64,000 nucleotides of DNA from Arthrobacter sp. V1I7 (GTDB taxonomy: Bacteria > Actinomycetota > Actinomycetes > Actinomycetales > Micrococcaceae). The DNA is taken from NCBI RefSeq assembly GCF_030817015.1, contig NZ_JAUSYS010000001.1, forward strand, positions 744,001-808,000, written 5' to 3'. Position 1 is the stretch's first letter. Every line of letters starts with the position of its first letter. Below are positions 43,740 to 51,516 of the stretch, piece by piece. Below the pieces are notes generated by a model, which did no database searches, was not told where the DNA came from, and was given only the letters and a program-made list of their open reading frames with translations. Position numbers and translations under genes: made by a program.

Positions 43740-44393
43740 ATGAACACTGCATCTGTGCTTGCCGTGTGCCGGGTTCACCAGCTGCTGACGGACCCCGGCA
43801 GTGTCGGCGTGACCGCGATCGACAAGCGTGCCGTCGACGGACCTGTCCGGGTGCACAAACTTGGCCTGCACGGAGACATCCAGGCGAGCCGGATCGACCA
43901 CGGCGGCGAGGACCAGGCGCTGTACGCCTACTCCCAGGATGACGCGGACTACTGGACCGGGGAGCTGCAGCGGGAGCTGCCGCCGGGCATTTTTGGCGAG
44001 AACCTGCGCATCACCGGGATCAACGCCACGAACGCCATCATCGGCGAGCGCTGGAAGGTCGGACTGGACGTCGAGGTGGAGGTGACCTCGCCCCGCACAC
44101 CCTGCGCCACGTTCCAGCGGCGGATGGACGAGCCGCGGTGGGTCAAGAGGTTCGGCGACGCGGGCAGGGTGGGCACCTATCTCCGGGTGGTCCGCACCGG
44201 CAGCATCCAGGCGGGGGACCACATCCACCGGATCTTCGTTCCTACGCACGGGGTGACGATCGGCAAGTGGTTCAGCGATCCCACGGTCGAGGACATGGAG
44301 GCGCTGCGGGATGCGGACGCCGACGGCCAGATCCGCCTGCAGCCTGAGTACCACGAGGAATTCGCGAAGCTGCAGCGTCGTCTCGGGGGGTAG
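43740..44393 (+). CDS. MOSC domain protein (YiiM-like)
   Basis: A 217-residue protein with a beta-barrel MOSC domain: KLGLHGDIQASRIDHGGEDQALYAYSQDDADYW, GIFGENLRITGI, and the conserved Cys in TSPRTPCATFQRRM, which binds molybdenum cofactor or sulfur in the family. It resembles YiiM, involved in detoxifying N-hydroxylated base analogues; the role here is inferred. Divergent from the DUF1190-like operon. Confidence 0.88.
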   Translation: MNTASVLAVCRVHQLLTDPGSVGVTAIDKRAVDGPVRVHKLGLHGDIQASRIDHGGEDQALYAYSQDDADYWTGELQRELPPGIFGENLRITGINATNAIIGERWKVGLDVEVEVTSPRTPCATFQRRMDEPRWVKRFGDAGRVGTYLRVVRTGSIQAGDHIHRIFVPTHGVTIGKWFSDPTVEDMEALRDADADGQIRLQPEYHEEFAKLQRRLGG

Positions 44394-44802
44394 CGGCCCG
44401 CCTTCCGGCCGCTGGTGATATTGCCCGTGTGCGCAAGCTCACCGCCGTCGTCGGCCGCCCGGTTACCTAACCGTGGATCCATGCCCTACAATTGAACTAT
44501 CCCCCACTCCGGAAATCCCTTATTTCCTGCCCAATTCTTGAGGCAAGACTGGTAAGTGTTGGGGCCCGCGCGAATGAGATGCGGGCATTTTCATAGGGAG
44601 AGCCGGCTAAAGAAAACGCTGTACAGACTGCTGGGATAGCAGCCAAGAGATGCAGCGGGAAGTCCTGCCACGGGATTGCGAAAGCGCCGGACTTCTATGT
44701 GACCGGCCGGTCAAGTATGCCCGGCAATTACGGCACGCGTACTGCGGCTCCGCTCACCTCGGGTTGTGCCGCTTGGCCCCTATGGATGAGGAAAATTCAC
44801 CT
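44394..44802 (+). promoter_or_regulatory. Long leader region of the DEAD-box helicase gene
   Basis: No gene is supported in these 409 bp. GCCCGC (44564-44569) and GCGGGC (44581-44586) form a hairpin with an 11-nt loop followed by ATTTTC, like a weak terminator or attenuator. TTGAAC at 44491-44496 is a possible -35. Between the hairpin and the start codon, about 215 nt contain further short stems (CTGCTGGGATAGCAG). Cold-shock-type helicase genes often have long structured leaders, so a regulatory role is plausible. Confidence 0.45.
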
Positions 44803-46929
44803 ATGCCCGAAAATCAGAACAACTCCGCCGACACCGAAAACAACCAGGTCGACGTCGAGACTTCTGAAACGGCTGCCCCCGCAGCCGAGTCCGCCCCGGT
44901 AGCCACCGAGGCTCCTGCCGCCACCGAGGCTCCTGCCACCGAGGCTCCTGCCGCCGAGCAGGCCGCTGACACCAAGTCTGCCGACACTAAGTCCGCCCCG
45001 TCCAAGGACGAGGAAACCGAGGATGAAGGCGTCAAGTTCGTGGACCTCGGCATTGACGGCCGCGTCCTTGCCGCCCTGCAGGACGTCGGCTACGAGAAGC
45101 CGTCCCCGATCCAGGCAGCAACCATCCCGCTGCTGCTCGAGGGCCGCGACGTCGTGGGCCTGGCCCAGACCGGCACCGGTAAGACTGCAGCATTCGCAGT
45201 ACCGGCGCTGTCCCGCCTGGCCGAGCTCCACGACCTCAACGGCCCGTCCCGCAAGACCCAGGCCCTGGTGCTCGCTCCGACCCGTGAGCTTGCCCTCCAG
45301 GTTGCCGAGGCCTTCACCTCCTACGCCAAGCACATCGATGACTTCACCGTCCTCCCGGTGTACGGCGGCTCCGCCTACGGCCCCCAGCTCGCCGGCCTGC
45401 GCCGCGGCGCCCAGGTTGTTGTCGGTACCCCCGGCCGCGTCATCGACCACATCGCCAAGGGTTCCCTCGACCTGTCCGAACTCCAGTACCTGGTGCTGGA
45501 TGAGGCTGACGAAATGCTCCGGATGGGCTTTGCCGAAGACGTGGAACAGATCTTCCAGCAGACCCCCGCGGGCCGCCAGGTTGCGCTGTTCTCCGCCACG
45601 ATGCCGAGCCAGATCCGGCGGCTGTCCAAGCAGTACCTGAACAACCCGGCCGAGGTCCAGGTCAAGTCCAAGACCACGACGGGCGCCAACACCCGCCAGC
45701 GCTACCTGCAGGTCATGGGCCCGCACAAGCTGGACGCGCTGACCCGCATCCTTGAGGTCGAAGAGTTCGAAGGCGTTATCGCTTTCGTCCGGACCAAGAT
45801 GGCTACCGAGGACCTTGCCGACAAGCTGCGTTCACGGGGTTTCCAGGCTGCCGCCATCAACGGCGACATCCCGCAGCAACAGCGTGAGCGCACGGTCGAG
45901 GCGCTGCGTGACGGCAAGATCGACATCCTGGTCGCCACGGACGTTGCGGCCCGCGGCCTTGACGTTGAGCGTGTCAGCCACGTGGTCAACTACGACATCC
46001 CGCACGACACCGAGTCCTACGTGCACCGCATTGGCCGCACCGGCCGTGCAGGCCGTTCCGGCGACGCCATCCTCTTCATGACGCCGCGGGAGAAGTACCT
46101 GCTGCGTTCCATCGAAAAGGCGACCCGCCAGCCGGTGGAGCAGATGCACCTGCCCACCGCGGAATCGGTCAACACCCTGCGCCTGGGCAAGTTCGCCGAG
46201 AAGATCACCGAGACGCTTGCGTCTGAGGACGTCGCCGCATTCCGCGACCTCATCTCCTCGTACGAAGAAGAGCACAACGTACCGGCGTCCGAGATCGCTG
46301 CTGCGCTGGCCGTCATGGCCCAGGGTGGTCAGCCGCTCCTGGTCAAGGAACTGCCGGCCGCTCCGGAATTCCAGAAGCGCGAGCGCTCCAAGGACGGCTT
46401 CGGCTCCCGCGGCCCGACCCGCACCCTGACCGAGGGCAACGCCACCTACCGGATCGCCGTCGGACGCCGTCAGCGCGTCATGCCGGGTTCCATCGTTGGC
46501 GCCATTGCCAACGAAGGCGGCATTTCCTCGGCCCAGATCGGCGGCATCGACATCCGTGCGGACCACTCCCTCGTGGAGCTCCCGGCGGACCTGAGCCCCG
46601 ATCAGCTGAAGGCCCTGTCCCGCACCCGGATCGGCGGCGAGCTGATCCACCTTGAGCTGGACAACGGCCGTTCGCCCGCGGCCGAGCGTGGCGGCTACCA
46701 GGGTGGCAGCCGCGGCGGCGACCGTGGTGGCTTCTCCGGCGGCAGCGACCGCGGCGGCAACTTCAAGGGCAACGGCGGCTTCAAGCGCGAATTCCGCAAG
46801 ACCGACGGCGAGCGGTCCTCAGCTGACCGTGGCGGACGCTCCTTCAGCGACCGCGCCGAGCGTGGGGTCGGCTCCGATTCCCGCAAGCCGCGTACCGAAG
46901 GTGGCTTCAAGCCCCGCAACAAGTGGTAA
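44803..46929 (+). CDS. deaD: DEAD-box ATP-dependent RNA helicase (CsdA/DeaD-like)
   Basis: A 708-residue RNA helicase. After an acidic Ala/Glu/Pro N-terminus with near-repeats of ATEAPA come the Q motif (KPSPIQAATIP), AQTGTGKT, PTRELA, TPGR, DEAD (VLDEADEML), SAT, and helicase C motifs (ATDVAARGLDV; HRIGRTGRAGR). A DbpA-type RNA-binding domain follows (YRIAVGRRQRVMPGSIVGAI), then an RGG/Ser-rich tail. It probably remodels RNA in ribosome assembly and mRNA decay. ATG at 44803 was chosen because GAGGAAA lies about 11 nt upstream; ATG 44782 is in frame. Confidence 0.93.
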   Translation: MPENQNNSADTENNQVDVETSETAAPAAESAPVATEAPAATEAPATEAPAAEQAADTKSADTKSAPSKDEETEDEGVKFVDLGIDGRVLAALQDVGYEKPSPIQAATIPLLLEGRDVVGLAQTGTGKTAAFAVPALSRLAELHDLNGPSRKTQALVLAPTRELALQVAEAFTSYAKHIDDFTVLPVYGGSAYGPQLAGLRRGAQVVVGTPGRVIDHIAKGSLDLSELQYLVLDEADEMLRMGFAEDVEQIFQQTPAGRQVALFSATMPSQIRRLSKQYLNNPAEVQVKSKTTTGANTRQRYLQVMGPHKLDALTRILEVEEFEGVIAFVRTKMATEDLADKLRSRGFQAAAINGDIPQQQRERTVEALRDGKIDILVATDVAARGLDVERVSHVVNYDIPHDTESYVHRIGRTGRAGRSGDAILFMTPREKYLLRSIEKATRQPVEQMHLPTAESVNTLRLGKFAEKITETLASEDVAAFRDLISSYEEEHNVPASEIAAALAVMAQGGQPLLVKELPAAPEFQKRERSKDGFGSRGPTRTLTEGNATYRIAVGRRQRVMPGSIVGAIANEGGISSAQIGGIDIRADHSLVELPADLSPDQLKALSRTRIGGELIHLELDNGRSPAAERGGYQGGSRGGDRGGFSGGSDRGGNFKGNGGFKREFRKTDGERSSADRGGRSFSDRAERGVGSDSRKPRTEGGFKPRNKW

Positions 46930-46953
46930 TCACGCCTCTTGTGTGAATTGAGG

Positions 46954-46984
46954 ACGGGCCGGCTTCCAGCCGGCCCGTTCTTGC
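46954..46984 (+). terminator. Terminator of the helicase gene
   Basis: ACGGGCCGGCT (46954-46964) pairs perfectly with AGCCGGCCCGT (46968-46978) across TCC, followed by a T-rich run. Confidence 0.9.
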
Positions 46985-47150
46985 TTTAAGTTCGCTTGGT
47001 CACACCCGGTCCCGACAATGTTCCCGGACCGCGTGCGGTGCCGTCCTGAGGCCGCCGGCGCCGCGGATTTCCGGGACTTTTCGGAGTTCCGGACCCGTCT
47101 GGCGGCCGATTTGTTGAGCGGGCAATCTTCCGGTAGAGTATTTACTCGTT

Positions 47151-47222
47151 GCCCCCCTAGCTCAGTGGTAGAGCGCGTTCTTGGTAAGAACGAGGTCACC
47201 GGATCGATTCCGGTGGGGGGCT
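47151..47222 (+). tRNA. tRNA-Thr (GGT)
   Basis: Acceptor GCCCCCC/GGGGGGC; D-arm AGCTCAGTGGTAGAGCG; anticodon arm CGTTC-TTGGTAA-GAACG with anticodon GGT; T-arm CCGGATCGATTCCGG. The CCA end is not encoded. Confidence 0.95.
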
Positions 47223-47283
47223 CTGAATGAGGGCCTGTGTCAAGGCGGTTTTGACCGGCTTAGCGCAGGTTTTCCTCATTTAC

Positions 47284-47360
47284 GGCGGTGTAGCTCAGTT
47301 GGTTAGAGCGCACGACTCATAATCGTGAGGTCGGGAGATCGAGCCTCCCCACCGCTACCA
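47284..47360 (+). tRNA. tRNA-Met (CAT), elongator type
   Basis: Anticodon arm CACGA-CTCATAA-TCGTG with anticodon CAT. It lacks the three consecutive G-C pairs of initiator tRNA, so it is elongator Met (tRNA-Ile2 with a modified CAT is the alternative). T-arm GGGAG-ATCGAGC-CTCCC. The acceptor's first pair is G-U rather than G-C. CCA is encoded. Confidence 0.92.
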
Positions 47361-47369
47361 GTCCGGAAG

Positions 47370-47404
47370 CCCTCTAGATCCCGAGATCTAGGGGGTTTCC
47401 CGTT
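47370..47404 (+). terminator. Terminator after the tRNA pair
   Basis: CCCTCTAGATC (47370-47380) pairs with GATCTAGGGGG (47385-47395) across CCGA with one G-U pair; TTTCCCGTTT follows. Confidence 0.82.
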
Positions 47405-47492
47405 TCCGGGACCTGCCGGGAAAATTCCTTCGGTCGCCGGGCGAACGGCTATCGTTCCTGTAGGACAAAAGACTAGTGGGGGACATATTGTG

Positions 47493-49523
47493 ATGGCCAC
47501 ACCTTTGGAAGGGCTCACTAAGAGGGCAACTGCGAAGAAGGCGGCGTTCCGTCCGGACATTCAGGGCATGCGCGCATTGGCTGTGCTTGGTGTAGTCCTG
47601 TACCACGCCGGTATACCGTGGCTCCCGGGGGGCTACATCGGGGTGGATGTCTTCTTCGTGATTTCGGGATATCTGATCACAGGTCTGCTGTTCAGGGAGT
47701 TGCAGGATACAGGGCGAATTGCGTTGGGGAGTTTCTACGCTCGCAGGATCCGACGCCTTCTTCCTGCTTCCGCAGTCGTGCTGGTTGTGACTCTCGCGGC
47801 CGCCAAGCTACTTCTGCCTGCTTTTCTGCTTGCTGACGTATCGAGGGATGCGATGGCGACATCGGCTTTCCTGTCCAACATGCTCTTTGCGTACACGAGC
47901 ACCGACTATCTTGCCGGAACTGCGCCATCCCTGTTCCAGCACTATTGGTCCTTGGCCTTGGAGGAACAGTTTTACCTGGTCTGGCCGCTCATCATGGTGG
48001 CCGCTGCCGGGGCGGCGCTGGGGCGGCGCAAGCGTATCGGGGTCGTCCTCTTCACGATATGCGTGGTATCACTGGCTGCCTGCATCATCCTGACTCAAAT
48101 CGACCAGCCCTGGGCGTTTTTCGGCCTCCACACCAGGGCGTGGGAGCTAGGAGCTGGAGCGCTTCTGGCATTGTCATCCCCTGCCGTCAGAAGATTGCAT
48201 CCCTGGTTGCACCGAGCCCTGGCATGGTCGGGTCTGGCACTTATCCTGGGGTCGATGGCGATCTTCACGGAGGAACTCATATTTCCCGGGTGGGCAGCAG
48301 TTTTCCCAGTCCTTGGCACCGTTGCACTCATCGCGGGCGGCTGCGGAGAAACGCAACCCCTCGCCTTCCTCAGCAGCAAGACCACACAGTATTTCGGCAA
48401 CATCTCATACTCCCTGTACCTCTGGCACTGGCCGCTTCTGACAATTCCCGTCCTGATGTGGGACGGAGACACACCTTGGTGGATGAATGCAGCGGGCGTG
48501 GCTGCATCTATCGGATTGGCTCACCTGACGGTCAAGTTCGTGGAGCGGAAATTCCAGCATGCCGCAATTTTTAGTCAACCGGTACGTCGAAGCTATGCGC
48601 TCGGGGCAGGGCTGACGATTGTCGCCATGCTGGCCAGCTTCGGGCTGGGCCGGCTACCCTCTCTTGATGCTGGCCGGCCAGCATTGGCTCCTACCAACTC
48701 GCAGCGGCAAGTCCCAGCAGTCGCCGGGTTCGTGCCATCGGATTTGTCACCGAGCATCCGGGACAGCGGCAAGAGTCTTCCTGTCATTTACGAAGATGGA
48801 TGTCATGTAGGCTTCGGGGCGACTTCGTCACCGGACTGTACCTATGGGGCTGAAGGAGAGTCGGAGACCGTCGTCCTCTTCGGGGATTCTCACGCTGCAC
48901 AATGGTTTTCACCGCTGCGCCAGATAGCAGAAGAATCGAACATTAAGCTGGTCAGCCTGACCAAGTCCTCGTGCCCATCCGTGAGCCTCACAGTACGGAA
49001 GAGCTCCTCGTCCAAGTATCCAGAGTGTGATATTTGGAGAGCAAACGCCATCGACCGAATCAAAACACTAAAGCCATCGGTTGTGATCATTTCAAATTAT
49101 TCGTCCAGTTACAGGGCGCTGGGCCAAGCCGGTCCGGCCGGGTATGCCGCCGCTTGGAAATCTGGCCTCGCTGCGACACTTGACCGACTGCCCCGGGAAA
49201 CAGCCGTTGTGGTGCTCGGCGACACGCCCACGTGGCCCGAATCCCCAAATGTCTGCCTGTCTGCTCACGTTACAACGGCCGAGGTCTGTGCAGCTCCGCT
49301 GAGCGGCCTTCGGGACAAGGAGTCTTTGACGATTGAACGAAAGGTTGTTCAATCCGCGGGAGGAAAATTTATCTTGCCGTCTGAGTGGCTTTGCGGCGAC
49401 AGGTGCTCACCTATCGCTGGGAACGTCTTGGTCTACCGCGACGAGCACCATGTAACAGACGAGATGGCCGCGACCCTCGCCAGCAGGCTCAAACCTGTGG
49501 TGGCCCGGGCACTCCGCGAGTAA
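47493..49523 (+). CDS. Acyltransferase-3/SGNH membrane acetyltransferase (OatA-like)
   Basis: A 676-residue protein. The first 380 residues form the acyltransferase_3 membrane domain with about ten helices (FRPDIQGMRALAVLGVVLYHAG; FFVISGYLITGLLFRE; LEEQFYLVWPL; SYSLYLWHWPLL). The extracellular SGNH part has the catalytic Ser in VVLFGDSHAAQWF and the Asp/His pair in YRDEHHVTD. Such enzymes O-acetylate peptidoglycan or exported polysaccharides. GGGGGA lies about 9 nt before the ATG at 47493; a GTG directly before it is possible. Codon use is less G/C-biased in the second half than in neighbouring genes, and it sits just after a tRNA pair. Confidence 0.9.
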   Translation: MATPLEGLTKRATAKKAAFRPDIQGMRALAVLGVVLYHAGIPWLPGGYIGVDVFFVISGYLITGLLFRELQDTGRIALGSFYARRIRRLLPASAVVLVVTLAAAKLLLPAFLLADVSRDAMATSAFLSNMLFAYTSTDYLAGTAPSLFQHYWSLALEEQFYLVWPLIMVAAAGAALGRRKRIGVVLFTICVVSLAACIILTQIDQPWAFFGLHTRAWELGAGALLALSSPAVRRLHPWLHRALAWSGLALILGSMAIFTEELIFPGWAAVFPVLGTVALIAGGCGETQPLAFLSSKTTQYFGNISYSLYLWHWPLLTIPVLMWDGDTPWWMNAAGVAASIGLAHLTVKFVERKFQHAAIFSQPVRRSYALGAGLTIVAMLASFGLGRLPSLDAGRPALAPTNSQRQVPAVAGFVPSDLSPSIRDSGKSLPVIYEDGCHVGFGATSSPDCTYGAEGESETVVLFGDSHAAQWFSPLRQIAEESNIKLVSLTKSSCPSVSLTVRKSSSSKYPECDIWRANAIDRIKTLKPSVVIISNYSSSYRALGQAGPAGYAAAWKSGLAATLDRLPRETAVVVLGDTPTWPESPNVCLSAHVTTAEVCAAPLSGLRDKESLTIERKVVQSAGGKFILPSEWLCGDRCSPIAGNVLVYRDEHHVTDEMAATLASRLKPVVARALRE

Positions 49524-49550
49524 TCCGTGCCGGGCAGCGGCGACGTGGGA

Positions 49551-49556
49551 CAGAAT
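49551..49556 (+). promoter_or_regulatory. -10-like hexamer for leaderless gene
   Basis: CAGAAT ends 6 nt before the ATG at 49563; no ribosome-binding site is present. Confidence 0.4.
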
Positions 49557-49562
49557 GGGTCC

Positions 49563-50222
49563 ATGACGCGAATCGCAATCATCGGCGGCCACGGAAAAGT
49601 GGCCAGGGAACTGTCAAAGATCCTCACAGCGGGCGGGCAGGACGTCACGTCCTTCATCCGCAACCCGGATCACGCGGCCGCCGTGGCCGCCACCGGCGCG
49701 ACGCCCGTCGTCCTGGACGTCGAGAATTCGACGACGGCGGAAATCGCCGGGGCACTGCGGGACCACGACGCCGTCGTTTGGTCCGCCGGAGCCGGCGGCG
49801 GAAACCCCGAGCGTACCTACTCAGTGGACCGGGACGCCGCGATCCGTTCGATGGACGCCGCCGCCCGGTCCGGCGTCGGACGCTACGTCATGGTGTCGTA
49901 CCTCGGAGCCGGAGCGGACCACGGGGTCCCGGCGGACAACCCCTTTTTCCCCTACGCGGAGGCCAAGGCAGCGGCCGACGCCTACCTGCGCGGTACCGGC
50001 CTGGACTGGACCATCCTCGGCCCCGGAACGCTCACCGGCGGACCCGGCACCGGCCTGATCGACGTCAACCCGGACGGCACCTGGCAAGGGACCGATACCG
50101 CCCGCGCCAACGTGGCCCTCGTCGCGGCAGCGGTCCTGGGGCTGCCCGCCGCCATCGGACGGACCATCGAGTTCCGCGACGGCAGCCTGCCCATCGCGTC
50201 AGCCCTGGAGACCGTGGCCTAG
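49563..50222 (+). CDS. NAD(P)-binding SDR-type protein
   Basis: A 219-residue Rossmann-fold protein of the atypical SDR (YwnB/NmrA-like) group: RIAIIGGHGKVARELSKIL, VVWSAGAGGGNPERTYSVDRDAA, YVMVSYLGAGADHG and LDWTILGPGTLT. It may be a quinone/NADPH-sensing or oxidoreductase protein; activity unknown. Its stop overlaps that of the convergent ROK regulator by 4 bp. Confidence 0.85.
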   Translation: MTRIAIIGGHGKVARELSKILTAGGQDVTSFIRNPDHAAAVAATGATPVVLDVENSTTAEIAGALRDHDAVVWSAGAGGGNPERTYSVDRDAAIRSMDAAARSGVGRYVMVSYLGAGADHGVPADNPFFPYAEAKAAADAYLRGTGLDWTILGPGTLTGGPGTGLIDVNPDGTWQGTDTARANVALVAAAVLGLPAAIGRTIEFRDGSLPIASALETVA

Positions 50223-51409
50223 ACCGGCCCGGGAAGCTCCAGTTCCAGCGCGTGTTCCTCGACGTAGTCCAGGGCATGCCGGATGGCGCCCATCGTGACG
50301 ATCGAATCGCCCAGCGGCGAGACCGTCACGAGCGGCGGCGTGGCGGTGAAGCGGGGGAGCAGGGCGCTGATGCGGGGGAGCAGGGCGCCGGCGGACTCGG
50401 CCACTGCGCCGCCGATCACCACCTGCTCCGGGTTGATCAGGCTGGCGATCGAGGCAATCACGCGCGCCATCCGTTCCGAGATCCGGTCCAGAATCTGCAG
50501 CGCCGCAGGATCCCCCGCGGCGGCGTCCTCGAACACCCGCCGCGCGCTGGCCGCCCCTCCGGTCTGCGGGCCGCCGCCGGCCGCGGACCACTGCCGGGCC
50601 AGGCTGGCGATGCCGTCGCTGGAGCCCACGCCGTCGAGCATGTCCAGATAGCCCATCTCCCCGGCGGCGCCGCCCCGGCCGTGCAGCAGCCGGCCGGACT
50701 CCATCACGCCGGCGCCCAGCCGTTCGCCGGCCAGGAGCACGACGAGGTCATCGACGCCGGCGCCGGAACCGCGCCAGCGTTCACCGAGTGCGGCAAGGTT
50801 GGCGTCGTTTTCCAGCAACACCGTCCAGCCGTGCAGCTCCTTGAAGGCGGAGCGGAGTCCGACGTCGAACAGGCTCCAGAAGTGCTGGGTCACCAGGACG
50901 TTGCCGTCCCGGTCCACGGGGGCGGCGATGCCGGCCCCGGCAGCGAGGACTCTGGCAGGATCCGTCCCCGCCGCCGCCAGCGCCTGCCGGCAGGCCCGGT
51001 CCACGACGGCGATCCGCTCCTCCGCGGGGATGTCGACAGCGCGGAAGGCCTCGCTGGAACGCGCGACGACGGTTCCCCGCAGATCCGCGACGGCGGCCGT
51101 GGTGGTGGCGGCGCCGATGTCGAGGCCGAGGACGTGACCGGCCTCGTGGTTGAGCTCGAAGCGCCGGGCCGGCCGGCCCTTCCGGAGGGTGCCCGGCGAC
51201 TCGGGGTCCCGCTGGGGCGTGTCCAGTTCCCGGATCCAGCCGCGCCGGATCAGGTCCTCGCAGACGGCGATCACGGAGGCCCGGGTAAGTCCGGTCCGGG
51301 CCATCAGCTCCGTCCCGGTGGCCGTGTTGAGCCCGCGGACAATCCCGAGGACCGCCTGGGCGTTCACCCGGCGCAGGAGCTGGGGCGTGGCGGCGGCGGC
51401 CTGCGGCAT
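50219..51409 (-). CDS. ROK-family transcriptional regulator
   Basis: A 396-residue repressor. An N-terminal winged helix (NAQAVLGIVRGLNTATGTEL; RASVIAVCEDLIRRGWIRE) precedes a ROK/ASKHA sugar-sensing domain (VLGLDIGAATTTAAVADLRG; LLENDANLAALGE; VDDLVVLLAGERLGAGVM). The ROK Cys-rich zinc motif is reduced (GGAAGEMGYL, few Cys), so zinc binding is uncertain. Divergent from a GH13 glucosidase, which it probably represses until a sugar is present. GGAAGG lies about 10 nt upstream of ATG 51409. Confidence 0.88.
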   Translation of the reverse strand: MPQAAAATPQLLRRVNAQAVLGIVRGLNTATGTELMARTGLTRASVIAVCEDLIRRGWIRELDTPQRDPESPGTLRKGRPARRFELNHEAGHVLGLDIGAATTTAAVADLRGTVVARSSEAFRAVDIPAEERIAVVDRACRQALAAAGTDPARVLAAGAGIAAPVDRDGNVLVTQHFWSLFDVGLRSAFKELHGWTVLLENDANLAALGERWRGSGAGVDDLVVLLAGERLGAGVMESGRLLHGRGGAAGEMGYLDMLDGVGSSDGIASLARQWSAAGGGPQTGGAASARRVFEDAAAGDPAALQILDRISERMARVIASIASLINPEQVVIGGAVAESAGALLPRISALLPRFTATPPLVTVSPLGDSIVTMGAIRHALDYVEEHALELELPGPV

Positions 51410-51460
51410 CAAATCTTGACCTTCCCCTGATCCGGGACCCATAATTGTTCAGGCAATATA

Positions 51461-51477
51461 TTTAGCTTGTATCTAAA
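51461..51477. promoter_or_regulatory. Candidate ROK operator between divergent genes
   Basis: TTTAG-N7-CTAAA lies in an unusually A/T-rich stretch (about 51441-51480) between the ROK and GH13 genes. NagC/XylR-type ROK repressors bind A/T-rich TTTAG-type dyads, so this is a likely shared operator. Confidence 0.5.
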
Positions 51478-51516
51478 ATACCAGAAACCGGTTCCGAGCT
51501 CCCGAAGGATCATCCC

